Assembly: GCA_029931535.1 (NCBI GenBank)
Contig: JAQPZY010001250.1
Coordinates: 744,001 to 808,000, forward strand
Direction of reading: 5' to 3'
DNA from: Margaritifera margaritifera
Taxonomy: Eukaryota > Mollusca > Bivalvia > Unionida > Margaritiferidae
Length of the DNA: 64,000 bases
A program made the position numbers and the translations under genes. Of this stretch, positions 34,361-46,690 are shown piece by piece; the stretch's first letter is position 1, and the number at the start of each line of letters is the position of its first letter. Under the pieces are notes generated by a model that made no database searches, was not told the origin of the DNA, and worked only from the letters and a program-made list of their open reading frames with translations.

Positions 34361-35129
34361 TACGTATTTCAGTCTTTGTTTTGAACTGAGAGTGTTCCAA
34401 TATCATCTCGTATCACACAAATAAGACAGTTACTTAAATCCGAAACTATGACTAGTGATGCCATTACTGTGTGTCTGTCCTTGTAAAAATTTCATGCTGT
34501 AATATAACTGGATACATATTGCCTGGGTTATGCTGTATGTTAGGTCATTATTTAGTTCGAATTAAACGATATTTATCGGCATCTTTCATCGATTCCCTAT
34601 TGTACTTATTGCTTATACACCAAATGCCCGAAAATTTATCAGCTACGGAATGCAATCATAAAATGATATATCTGCGAGATCAGAAAGTACACCACTCGCC
34701 TTGAGATTACTCTTGTCAGGGATCGTTAATTAAATATTGTACTGCGATTCGATATGAAATGTTGGAGTATGGACTCAGTATATGTTTTGTTGCTTTTCCG
34801 TGTTCCACTGAGGATTTCATTTTCTCTGGATATGTTACCGATTGAATTCATAATTGAAATATGAAATCTCAGATTGACATAGTTTTAATTTGATGGCAGA
34901 CATTCAACTTACAAGAGATATACTGTTTCTATACGTACTTTGTCTATCTACTGAGTATGGTGCTTTTGAATGGAGCATTTCAAAGCAAATACAATTATTT
35001 TCATTTATCTGGACTAATACAGGTAGAAGAAGTAGATCAGTATGATATTTTCCTCCCATAGAGTGTATTTTATCGAAAAACTAACAGGGTCAGCTATCAG
35101 TTGGCTTTGTATAAAGACATTTTTCTTGA
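34361..35129. other. Spacer before block B, no gene recognised
   Basis: No repeats, domains or splice-flanked frames were noted. Confidence 0.4.
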
Positions 35130-36629
35130 GAAGATCGATCACTTTTTTCCCGTGCATCATCATCTAAAATGGTGTTGTAGTTTGCGTGTATATGTGTTCT
35201 GATCTGAGTTAGAGTCATGCTCCACAATATTGCATGTTTTACCAGTCATTTTGTCCGTGAAATTCAACCGATTGGAGAGAGAATTACAAACATAATTTTG
35301 CACAGTATTTCTTTCCAATCGAGGATTTCTAGAAGTGGGGTTCTTTCCCTCTAATCTTCAAGATTTTCTGAAGTTCGCTGTAAAATCTGATAACGAAACT
35401 GTAATTGATTCACGCATTATAATTTTAGCAATAACATTTCAGAGTAGAATGTGTCAGATTAATTTCATGCCGATTAGTGGTCTGCTACAATGTTAATAAC
35501 GCTTACATTTTGACAATTAATCACTAGTCGTTTACTTCTCTACTTTGTTTGCGTCATTATAACCGTTCGTTGCTATTGACATGAGCTTGTAACGCGACAC
35601 TTTACATTCAGCGGCAGCTGGTGTAAAAGGCTGCAAATTTATTTTATTGAGATTAAATACCTACAGTATGTATCGTTGTGTATCCGAAAGACTTAATCAG
35701 TACGTGTATTTGCTTACTTAAAGGTATCTGGGTATATTGCTACCAGTCTGTCTCTTAGAACACAGGTATCTCTGACAAAACCATTAAATGTGTCAACACA
35801 TTTAAATCGAATCATCATCAATTTTCCCCATTCATAAAGAAATGTTCAACTCGGAAATATGATCCATATGCTGTTTTCCCGTCATCCAACTAATCGTAAT
35901 GAAATTCTTCGATCCATTTATATCATACGCCCACCCAACATCCAGCAGATTTATCAAAAAGTTTAATGGGATTTTAAATAAAGAACTTAGGCAGCTTTTT
36001 CTGCATGTATTCGATCATCCCCCTATAATAAAATTTGTCAAGATATGGTTTTAATGGGTGTGCATCAGTAATTGGATGCATTTATTCAATCATTATTCTA
36101 AGGAGGATGACCGCCAGTAGATCCTTTCTATTCAGGTATCCTTTTCTGACAATGTGTTGGGCATGTCCTTGAAAAGGTCAAAATTCCAGTAGTGACGTTT
36201 AAGTATAGTTCTTGTCAGAAGTAATTTCCCCAGATTACAACCCATATTACAAATTGCTTATGAAGTATTACATGTGTAACTATTTGAACCAAAATGTGAT
36301 GATATAATATTTGTTACAAATGTTGAGTACTTTATTAGCCGTGCGATTCAGGTTACAAAGTATGAAGTCATTACATGTAATCGCCTCTAAACAAGTCGAT
36401 CAGACTGTACACCTTGTTTGCAATGTAAGGTTGTCCCTTATTACAACGCTGTGTTGAAGGCGATATCTTGGTACCATGCAGAATCAATGTGGAAATAGAT
36501 TGTTGAAATGCTAATAAACTTTCTCGCCCACTATATTTCATGTAACTTTTTGTTTGACAGTTACACGATCGTTTTGTCATTTTCTCTCATACATTGAATA
36601 TGGCACAACAAGTACTCGTCGTTGACATT

Positions 36630-36765
36630 GCCCATGTGAACCAACACTGAGACATAGCCAATGGAAACCAACACTGAGACAGTACCCATATGAACCAACA
36701 CTGAGACACTGCCCACGTAAACCAACACTAAGACACTACCCGTATGAACCAACACTGAGATTCTA
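36630..36765. repeat. 27-bp minisatellite, 5 units (block B)
   Basis: Five units of 'aacactgagacactgcccat' type, more diverged from one another than in block A (7768-7903) but equal in number. Confidence 0.85.
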
Positions 36766-37697
36766 CGGCATTGAGTGTAATGACAAGTACATCGAAACAT
36801 ATATTTTAGGAGGACAGAATGTTCACAACTGGTATCGCAGAGAGACAGACAAACAAACAAACCCAGACACATTCATTTTTAGGGTAGCTGGCCTAAGGAA
36901 ATGTACATTGGTCTGAAACCTTTCCTGAAGACACTGGGAATTGAAACATTCATCTCGGTAGTTACTAATATGGGCAGTCTATCTAAAGTCTTCCTTAGTT
37001 ATTTTTTGTTTTTTAACAAGTCATCGGACTTCCTTTTTGTCACTTTTAAAGCATTAATCTCGCTTTTCAGCAGATTAGACTTATCGCTGCAGGTATATGC
37101 CTAATTCAAGGTACCTCGTATGTGGATAAGACATAGTCGATACTTTTGATGACACATACAATTTGTCAGCATGCTTAATGTATACAATCGCTCTATTTAT
37201 GTAAGTCATCGACAAATTTTCCACTTGTTAATGTCAGCCATTTGCTCTATTTCTGCCATTCAGCTAAACGTAATGAGATTTTTCGAACAGTTCTTGTAAA
37301 ATATTGACTTTTAATTTGAAGGATAAGGAAGATTGATACTGAACTGGGTTTTTTTTTTGGGACACCGTGTTTGGTCAACCTTCTAAAATAAAATGTTGTA
37401 AAATCTATCCATAGTGGATGTAATTCAGTGAATTAATTCATACATTTCATTCAGTCTTTAAGAAAGAGAAGAAGGACTGTAAAAGCTTTTGCAAAATTAA
37501 AAATATATGATGACAGTATACCTGAAAATAGTAACAAATGTTAGAATCGTGGTAGTTACATTTCTGTACTCTCCTGTCGGAAGATATTAAATTAATTGAT
37601 GTCAAGAGCTATACGCATAGTGCAATCTGCAATCCGAAGTGTGTAAGCATCGCATGTAATGCACATCATGAAATCAACCAGGCTGTATTTGTGTGTG

Positions 37698-37751
37698 GGG
37701 GGGTGGGGCGGGGTGGGGGGGGGGGGGGTGGGGGGGGGTGGGGGGGGGTGG
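37698..37751 (+). repeat. G-rich tract, G-quadruplex candidate
   Basis: The stretch is almost pure G with single T breaks; runs of 4-13 G satisfy the four-G-run rule several times over. Block A at the same place (about 9305) reads 'tttgcagattgattgg', so the tract is an addition in B. Confidence 0.9.
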
Positions 37752-38770
37752 ACAGAGCGATTGGATTAATTGCAGCCAGTACCATGGTTTTTCAAATGAG
37801 CTGTTTCACCCTAATAACCACATTTAATATAAATATTACCACAGTGCGTAATAGTGATGTCCAATATCTATAATGATACCATAGAATCACTGCAGTTGAC
37901 AACGTAATAGGAATGTATTTTAATATAAAAAGGTTTCTGATATATTTTACAAGTCAAAGTATACACAGAACAAAACTCGAGCAGTACGAAGTATTGATTT
38001 TTGTTCGTGCATTATGTTGATTTGTTATACATCTTTCCTTAGTACAAAATGAAACAAAAGCTCTTCAAACAAGTTTTCATTGTCACTTTCGATTGTTTAC
38101 CTTACAGAAAATTAAAAATTATTAAGTTCAATGTAAATTCGTGAACGCATAAGTTAGAGCAACAGGGCATCTGGCAATCAGTCGGTGGTAAATGCTGGTA
38201 AGTTCTTTCTCTTCAGTGCTACTGTACTTTCTTCTCCAGGCAGATTTTACGGCAGTCGCTATGAAGGCATAAACTCGAGACAGGAAATTTGTACTTTGTT
38301 TTACAGACATACACCGTTTCTGGAACGTTGATTAACTTATGTTACAAATTAATACTTCATATGTAGATGTAGTGCTTTTTAAAATATTAATTCTAAGAAT
38401 AACAAAGTACAATGCAAAAAACGAAAAGTTAAAGTGGGACTATAACTGTGCATCTGACTCACATGATCCTCATTGCCAAACGCAGTTGCAATGAGCCATG
38501 TGATCTGGGCTGCAAGACATGTATGCTAGAATCATCGCCACTCTCTATCACCCACCCCTTGAAATTAGTAAAGGAATTTATGAGTCTTTATATTTTATGT
38601 GATATGCACCCATCGGTAATGGTGGATAAACATTATTCGTACAAATCTGAGAGAGACAGGAACGTTCTTAGTCAAGTCTTGTCTGGATTAGCAATGCGGG
38701 TTGCTAGTAAAAAAAAAAAACCCAACAGTTAAAAGTGTTTTTTCTTTTATATTTGCTTCTTTTAATAAGA

Positions 38771-39671
38771 ATGATCACAGTTAGAGGTGAAGTTTTGTCA
38801 AATTTTAGGAAGTATAGTTTGCTATAAAATACTATTAAAAGTATCATATTAAACACATCCAATTTGTCATTTGGGTTATTAAACGTAAGATAGTAGTTAG
38901 AAAACGATTTTAAAATTGCGTCCGCCTCCCCCACCCCCAACGCCAGGAAGACGCAACTGAGTTTCAGTAAACACTTGTAGAGTTACCGTTCTTAGCGTGA
39001 CGTCATTTGTGTCTCTCTTCAGTCAGGTAACAATGTTTCTTATTGTCAATATACTATCAGGAAATTAGTTGTAAACTGGTGATTACAATTGTACATGTGT
39101 GTGTGTTTGTGTGTGTGTGACAGACAGACAGAGAGAATGAGTGACAGAGACAGAGAGAGATAGAGAGGAGCATTAGTATTAGTGATACACAACAGTTTGT
39201 CTGAAGTACATCTAAGTAGTTTATTCGTGCCAGTTTAGAATCAATAACTAATTATTTTTAGATATATCTACACTCATTAGTTTTGTATGCTATTTTAAAT
39301 TGCAATGTGAAAAACAAGGACACAAGGATAAAATAAACACCAGATGTGCCACATTAAATTAAAAGCCAGATGCTGCTGATTTAATAAAATGAAGACTAGT
39401 TTTATTGCATCAAGTCCTCAAATTAGGGGCTATTAGTGATTTGTGAACTATGTTGAAAGTTTATTGTGTGCACTGGAGGGAGACGTCTAACGAAAACACT
39501 GAACCTTTATTTCAAAAAGTAACATCTGTCATTCTTGCAATTTAACCCTAACTAATGTAGTGTATTTCAAATCTAGGCACTCATTTAGTCCTTACTTGTA
39601 CTCATTATTTTTTGGGTTTTTTTTTTTGTTTTTTGTTTTTTTGTTAGAAAATAAGAAGAAGATATTTGTTG
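38771..39671. other. B-only spacer with (GT)n and GA-rich tract
   Basis: Start of a 3.2-kb insertion relative to block A. It holds a short (GT)n and GA-rich run at 39096-39170 and a CRE-like 'tgacgtca' at 38998-39005. No gene. Confidence 0.5.
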
Positions 39672-40150
39672 ACTGGTTTGCAGTCAGTGGTATACAAGTC
39701 AATGCCCAGAAATGACAAGACAATGTTCCCGGTAATAATGCTACAATTTTTATAATTTCACCAGCGAAGACCATAAAATGCCACGTGAGGACTGTGTGAA
39801 ACCTCTTGGAATTGATAACAACTATCAGATAAATTTTAACAACTATATATCTAAGATGTGTCTGAAAACAGCAAGACAATTAGACGTCTTGCGATGTCTC
39901 AACCGCTATTTGTTCATCAATACTTATATACTTCACAAGAAAACACCCTATATTGAATAATCTGGTCACATTCAAAGAATGCAACTATATTTTCAGACAC
40001 CAAAATTTGGCCACAATATCAAGGGTACAGACCACAAGGTACGGTAAGCTTTCTTTTAAATGTGAGGCCACAAGAGTCTGGAACAACCTGCCCAACTAAA
40101 AATAAGAACGATATATGATTTGAAAGAATTCAGCAGGCTGATTTGGACAT
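39672..40150 (+). mobile_element. CR1/jockey-like LINE C-terminal fragment
   Basis: Reads GIQVNAQK, then VKPLGIDNNYQINFNNYISK, then KTARQLDVLRCLNRYL, then RVQTTRYGKLSFKCEATRVW and NNLP. This is the typical order of the post-catalytic 'thumb' and tail of CR1/jockey-like polymerases. A 60-codon piece (39778-39960) stays open; the rest is shifted. The N-terminal part is absent. Confidence 0.78.
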
Positions 40151-40265
40151 TGTAAAGGCCTCAATGTAAATGTGCTTTATTTCGTTTTATTTAGCGGTCA
40201 GTAACAATCAGCTTTGTGCTTATAAAGCTTTACTTAGTTTCGTGTGCTTTGAACCCTGCTTCCTT

Positions 40266-40556
40266 ACTGTTTATTTTATTTTATTTTATTTATTTATTTA
40301 TTTTACTTGTTAATTTATTTTACTTGTTTATTTATTTTATTTATTTCTTTATTTATTTATTTATTTATTTATTTATTTTACTTGTTTATTTATTTATTTA
40401 TTTTACTTGTTTATTTATTTTGCTTTTTTTGTTTATTTTACTTGTTTATTTATTTATTTATTTTACTTGTTTATTTATTTTACTTGTTTATTTATTTATT
40501 TATTTTACTTGTTTATTTATTTTACTTGTTTATTTATTTATTTTACTTGTTTATTA
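40266..40556. repeat. TTTA-rich tract with interspersed TTTTACTTG
   Basis: About 290 bp built of (TTTA)n and the motif 'ttttacttgtttatttattt' in blocks of 17-29 bp. Leu/Phe/Tyr/Ile-rich ORFs in all three forward frames look like membrane proteins but are translations of the repeat. Confidence 0.93.
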
Positions 40557-40871
40557 TTCTTCAAATTAAAATTGTTATCACCATTATTTCCTGATATCTT
40601 AATTACTAATGTGGTCAACTATGCATGCATTGTACTAAAAACATTTGTCATATTTCTTATTTAAATTTTAATATGTTCGCCTTTTGTGATGTGTCACATT
40701 GATGTACATCCGTTTTATTTATTTAAAAAATGTATATCTGCATGCTGTTCGTATTGTTGTTTGTCATTGAAGCAGCTGTCTGGGGCAGACGGAAAATAGA
40801 GTATGCAACAAGTGGCTGACATGATAAAAATGTACGTCCATCAGTGTCTTATGTATGTCTATACGTTTCGG

Positions 40872-40977
40872 GAATGTACTAGAAACAATATCTGAGATCG
40901 GTATGCCGACAGAAAAATTGGCGGCCGCGAATTCTTACGTTGGCATACCGATCTAAGATATTTTGTCTGGTACATTC
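40872..40977. mobile_element. 39-bp inverted repeat with GC-rich loop
   Basis: Left arm 40872-40910 ('gaatgtactagaaacaatat...') and right arm 40939-40977 ('...gtctggtacattc') are complementary with about five mismatches. The 28-bp loop contains the string GCGGCCGCGAATTC (40921-40934). No target duplication recognised. Probably a small fold-back element. Confidence 0.65.
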
Positions 40978-42004
40978 TTAAATCGTATCAGATGTGAAGC
41001 AATGTGATAAATTCCGGTAGATTTGAACCTACTGAACCAGATGTTTCTTCCTGTCGGACACCTTTTGCAATATTTATTTTCAGTCTGTTTCCCGACGAGT
41101 ATCGTCTGCTCCCGACGGTTCGTCGGTGACTAGAAATACCCGACGGTTATTTACTTTCTGTCATTGTTGGGGGAACTGGTACTAAAGACAAGAAAATATA
41201 TTTACCTTTGATAGTTTGAAAAATAAAAATTAGCTGTGATACTGACAAACATGGAAATAAAACAGTAAACGAAGAAGTTAGTAATTCAAAAAACAGAAAC
41301 TTCATGTATATACGACAGTACATCACTCCTAAAAGACAGCCATACTACATTGTTATATTACAGTACATAATCTAGTACCTAATAAAGACGAGTACAATGC
41401 AGTCATACCCACGTAATTATTTTTACTGCCCTTATACTGCATTAAAGACATTAGAAACTGGAAAATGAAGAAAATATGACGAAAATATGAACTTGAAAAA
41501 CGGGACAAGTTAAACATTGATCAAGACAAATCACTTTTCTAAAGAGACTTGTCCTGGACAAATAACAAGAAAACAATGGATAGCCCTACCATTGATGATA
41601 GATTTTTTCAAACTTCTTTTTTTATGTCATTGACAGGTGAAAAATCACTTACTCAGTTAATTGAAAATATATAAGCGAAAGCATAAACAATAATTTAAAA
41701 AAAAAGTGATTAAGTATCATTTTAATCACAAAAGTGCTGGTTGAAAAGAGTAGTTGTCGATTGGAACAATTCAGTGCTGCGCACTGGACCATGCTGACCT
41801 CATTTATAGCAATAAAAGATCGCAGACAAATATTGCCTTTTGGCACCAATGATGACAGACACGTTGGGCAAGTGAAAAAGCGGATAAAGTACTGTGCAAA
41901 AACATATTCTATCAGCTGAACAGTTGAATGAATCACACCATGTCATGAAAATAATTAAATATTCACACTCCAAGGCCCTCACATTATATAGGTTGTATTT
42001 ACAC
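40978..42004. other. B-only sequence, no gene recognised
   Basis: AT-rich. Short open frames on both strands at 41649-41982 overlap each other and show no domain. Confidence 0.4.
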
Positions 42005-43420
42005 TGAACTTCACCTTTAAATGTAGATTGACATCAATGAGTAAACTAGAACGGTCTGGATGCTAGAATTCTGTCAAATTAGGTCTAAATTTCACAATCA
42101 GTGATGAAACCGAAAGTGTGTACAGGATTTTCAGTTTTTATTAAAAGCGGTCATATAACAAGGCTGATCGATACAACTGTAATAATACCGTATGTACTCG
42201 CGTATAATTTGAGTCCAAATGCAAACAACATAGACCTTAATCTGCCGGCTGATTAGGGTCTATGTTGTTTGTTCTTTTGATTAGTCCTTACAAACTGCAT
42301 AGACCCAGATCTGCCGGCACATTATGAGACGGCAGGTCTTGGTCTGTGCAGTTTGCAGTTGGTATTTACTTGTACGTAAGTACAGACGGTATATTAATGC
42401 TAGGATGTCACCTGTCAAATTTACTCTGAATGCTCAAGCAATTATGGAGCAAAATTCCGTCAAATTTTCTTTTATTTTAGTAATTGTATGTCAGCACATT
42501 GACATCCCTTGTACTAAATTAAAAAATCGGTTTTCTATTTGTAGCAAGGGCCACAATAAATGATGGCAGATTGAAACATTTATACTGACCTAATAAAATC
42601 TTAGGGCTAGAATGCTCTCTTAACATTGGTCTAAATCGATCAAGCGGTATCGGAAATGAAGTTGTCTGAGTTTTTAAAAGTGTATCAAATCGGCATCATT
42701 TGTACAAATTGTAAACATGCTAATGCTGTCAAATTCGATTTTAACAAATGAAGAAGAACATTGACAAATAAGCTGCTAGAGGATATTTTCGTTTAAATTT
42801 AGGAGCAGCCGCAATAATGATTGGCGGATCGAAATGGTGTTTACAGTCTTTAAATTCATTATTTTTATTATGCTTTCTGTCGAATTCAGTCAAACTTCTT
42901 TAAATAGTTGAGAAAGAGAAATAGATTAATCGTTTTGAATCTGTTTAGTAAACGACGGACATATTTGTTGATGGAACAACGTTTTAGGGCAAGGATGTTC
43001 TCTGTCAAATCTAATCAAACTTAGTTTGGGAGAAAGTGACGTTTATAGGTTTTAATATTTTTAGTAATAGCCGCCGTTTTGGTGATCAGATCGACGTTCC
43101 TTGAATAAAATATGAAAGATATTTAGGCTAAAATTCCTCCTTCTCAAATCTGGTCTAAATTTGTTGTGCGGTTGCCTTGGAGCAGTCGTCTAAATGGGTT
43201 TTTGTTTTAAGTAATTGCGTTAAAGCTTTATTGGAAAATCAGCATCATTGAAGGGCATCTTGTTCAAGGTTGATTTCTGTTAAATAACGACTGAATGGTA
43301 AAGCAATGTTGGAGAAAAAAGTGATGAAATGGATAAATGTTTCTTTTTTTGTGTGTCAGCAGTCATAATTAGTGGCAGTAGTAGTAGTAGTAGTAGTAGT
43401 AGCAGTAGGTTTTTAAAAAT
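42005..43420. repeat. Degenerate ~140-bp tandem array (block B)
   Basis: Paralogue of 14010-15180, with the same recurring 'gacggacatatttgttgatg' and 'gattgacatc' phrases. It is interrupted by a double-hairpin MITE at 42186-42391 and ends with an (AGT)n tract (43378-43406). Confidence 0.6.
42186..42391. mobile_element. Double-hairpin MITE, copy 2
   Basis: This 206-bp element has ends 'taccgtatgtactcgcgtat' and '...agtacagacggta'. The first hairpin is shortened (its apex lost); the second keeps 'catagacccagatctgccgg' and a mismatched complement. Block A at 14175-14195 reads across with no element, so this copy is an insertion in B. Confidence 0.88.
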
Positions 43421-43859
43421 CTAAGAACATAACGGCTTCCAAAAACAAACATGAAGTACTAAAGAATAAAAGTTTAAATCTAAAGATATTACAATTTTGT
43501 AAACGGTGTCTAAATAAAAGATAAAAGTAAAACATGTAAAATCCTTTTAAAAAATGGTCAACATTTGTTATATATACCGCAATCCCTCACAAAGTTTAAG
43601 ATGTTATCTGGTGGTACATCATCAGAAAGTTTCTTCATTGAGTTCACATATAAAAACTTCCGTCTCACAGGGCGGAAGTTGACACACTCGACACGAATGG
43701 GTTCCACTGTCAGTAGAAACTGACAGGGCATGCACTCTGGTTAAGGTGCAGCCATCAAGAGATCGGCATCAGTTGTATAAACACGACAGAATTTGACGCA
43801 AGCATTAAGTTGAATTACAATTAGTCGACCTGTTTTGTTTTGTTTCTTTTTTTGCTTGT

Positions 43860-43918
43860 TGTTTTTTTTCGGGGGGGGGGGGGCAGGGGGCAGGAGGCAG
43901 GGCTGGGGATGGTGGAGA
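43860..43918. repeat. Poly-T to poly-G tract
   Basis: T-rich sequence switches to a run of about 14 G, followed by 'caggaggcagggctgggg'. The block A counterpart (about 15160) goes directly from 'ctgttttg' to 'aggggag', so about 60 bp was gained in B. Confidence 0.85.
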
Positions 43919-44014
43919 AATTAGACTGATGACAAACGACGCACAACGAAAGCAGGATCATGTACTATTCCGCCAGGTAGCTTAAGCAAGCCACTGTCCA
44001 TAAAAGGCAGAGAA

Positions 44015-45605
44015 CAACCTCACAAGACAAGGATAAGACTTTCTAATCTCCGACAAAAATTCATTGCTTAATAATTTTCAACATTAAATCATTTCCTGCA
44101 TACGTAGCTTTAATTGTTTGAATTTTCAGCTTTGACTTCTAAGAACAGTGGTCACATGACAAAGAATGTAACAAGCTATAAACTCTCAATGATAATGTTC
44201 GAAAAGAATACATACGTATCAAAATACATGTCTCATCTATACATTTCTTGACTTATGAGCAAATCCTGATTAACAGAGAGAATGAAAGATAGTTCATTTT
44301 AAAACAAATTCATACTACAAAACGCAGAATGTTACACTTACTAATTACGATGTTCAAAGCTTTATTCCTAGATGTTTGTGATCGTTGTCTAATGCACATT
44401 GTAACAACTGACAATAAAATAAATAAAAAACACACAAAAATGTCTTACCTTTATAAAATATGCAATGACCACGTTTTTGTATCATATTAAGACATTCATT
44501 TGTTTGCGAAATAACGAATGAGAAATGTAAATTTTAATAATTCTAACCAAGTTGTCACATAGTATTTTAACTTTGAAAGCAAAATTTAAAGTAGTAGTTT
44601 ATGAATGAAGAGCAGTTATACAGGCTCAACCTTTTTGTCATACTTATGCATGTACCGTTTAAAGTACTCGATCTTGAACTACAAATTAACCTATCGCCAA
44701 CCGTAAATCAGTTACTGTTTAGCGGTAACCACGTAATGTCCAGTAAGCTCGCTGGAATATTTAGTTCTGTTCATGTAAGAATATCCGACCCTAAAGTGAT
44801 CACTGTCATATGAATATAATAGATATAAATTCAAAATCTTATAACTACAAACGTTTCTAAGCGTCCTTGTTTTTATTTTCCTTATATGTGTAAATCAAAT
44901 TACTTTATCAAAATAATAAGCAATGACCCCATTGGAAAAAGAAATAACGTCAAAGAGATGTCTCTAATCCGATTACAGTAAAACAACACGCTATTTTTAC
45001 GTTACCGAAATTAGCAGCAACATCATGCGCGACGTCCTAACTTAACCATTTTTCTCTGATAGTCACAGACATTACACAATAAACTTGTAGCAAAAGAGAT
45101 AGGTGAGGCATACTACTTATATTAAATAAATATACTGTTCTGTAATATTTTATACTTGTTTTGTCTTGAAAGTATAACTTCATGAAAAACATTTTATACA
45201 CCAATATATGCTTTTGTTTTCTAATTTTGTCCATGTCCAATACACACAGAAGCCAATCGAACAATATTTTCAATTATCACATAGTTGGTACACTTTACAT
45301 ACAGTGTTTGCGGTTTAATATTTTTCATATGTCAACATGTTAACATGTCACTTTCTGTGAATTTGATTGGTCCAAATACGCCCATGAAATTCTTGCGCAG
45401 TATTCTCATTATTGATTGGCTGCGACCATGGGAATTTCCCTTGCCCTACCTTCTGGAGCCAATTTATTTTAGTGTTGCTAGCAACAATATAGCGGCCATC
45501 TTTCCAATCGGTAGCCGAATAGATATTGGAAAAAACAAAACAAAATAAAACAAAAAACAGGCGACTATAAAAAAAACGCACATTAGTAGCTACGTAGGCT
45601 GGAAT
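44015..45605. other. Block B backbone, no gene recognised
   Basis: Matches block A at 44655-44810 and 44920-45180. Two inverted CCAAT-type strings ('gattggtcc' at 45366 and 'gattggctgc' at 45414) stand near 45.4 kb without a transcript that can be traced. An 87-codon open frame at 45285-45548 has no recognised domain. Confidence 0.45.
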
Positions 45606-45866
45606 ATGTCCAATTTATCCTACACAGAATTCCCCGAATGCCAAACTAAAACTAGGACAAGAGTAAACGTTCGCATAGTTAAAAGGAAGATGCGTGAGAA
45701 CCGAGAAAATCCATCACGCTTTCCAAGGCGAACATGTCGAGTCTGTACAGAGAAACGTCCGCCAGCCTACTGTTATGCAGACTGTCACCTTTACATTACT
45801 GCTACCACGCGGTATCGATCATGCACGCCGCCCCAGTACAAGCATAGTTTTAATGTCAACGTATAA
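45606..45866 (+). CDS. 86-aa Cys-rich ORF, possible transposase tail
   Basis: Residues 1-40 are basic. From residue 44 the pattern is C44-x2-C47 (TCRVC), C56-x3-C60 (CYADC) and C73 (RSC). piggyBac-family transposases end in a zinc-binding domain with a similar C-x2-C...C-x2-C series after an 'RR-x-C-x-V-C' start, and this piece may be a decayed copy. The rest of a piggyBac transposase (DDD catalytic core) was not found nearby, and the spacing is imperfect, so the assignment is weak. Confidence 0.25.
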   Translation: MSNLSYTEFPECQTKTRTRVNVRIVKRKMRENRENPSRFPRRTCRVCTEKRPPAYCYADCHLYITATTRYRSCTPPQYKHSFNVNV

Positions 45867-46690
45867 AAGTAAATAAACTAACCTCCTATGAAGAGAATGT
45901 CGACAAATGCTGGTCTCTAAACTGACAAAAAGTTATCAAACCACAGCATTCTTCCAAATCAAATAATGCAAATATCCGGTCACAACCCCCCCCCCCCATT
46001 AAATCTGGGAATATGAATTCCACAACAGCCATATGAATGGAAATCGGCACCGGCATACTGTATATCCTTCCACAGCAACACCTCTAGATTTAGTACAAGT
46101 TTCTGCATCCAGTAATCATCCCTTCAGACAAATATCCAACAAATCGAATGCTATTTCTTCTGCCATATCTAATACCGCATCTGTGCTGGATGTCCACTTT
46201 TTGGTTGAAGAGTTGTAAACAGTCTCATTGAAATCCATGTATATGGCGTCACAACTTCTCCAACTGACCTGACCAAGTGAACTTTGTGAGATTACACAGG
46301 AATTTCCATTGGAGATCCAGCGTTTAAAAATGATGTCCGTGAACATTTTGTTTTCTCTTGATTGGAAGGATATTTTGCCCCTTGAATTTGTAATTTGTCA
46401 ACAAGAATCTACTTTTAAGTGTTATTAGTTGAATTGTGCAATATTGCTTAAACTTGTGTCTGGGACTATGTTTTCATTGCAAAAATTGAAAGCCACAGCG
46501 TCTGAGAGCCATAATTAAATAGAATGCCGAATATTATGTGTTCTTCATTCTACATACTCTTTCCACTCTAAATAAACACTATGTGATAAAAAGAATCTCA
46601 GATGGATAAAGCGTTAATATTGAAAGCTGGAAATTATTCAACTCATTTCATAAATTAAATATTAAATCATTACCCATTTGAGATCCTCTA
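45867..46690. other. B-only sequence, no gene recognised
   Basis: A C10 run is at 45987-45996. No domain or TIR seen. Block homology to A resumes about 46690. Confidence 0.4.

Noticed and set aside
40216..40664. Leu/Phe/Tyr/Ile-rich ORFs that look like multi-pass membrane proteins
   Set aside because: Three overlapping forward frames give the same type of peptide because the DNA is a TTTA-based repeat.
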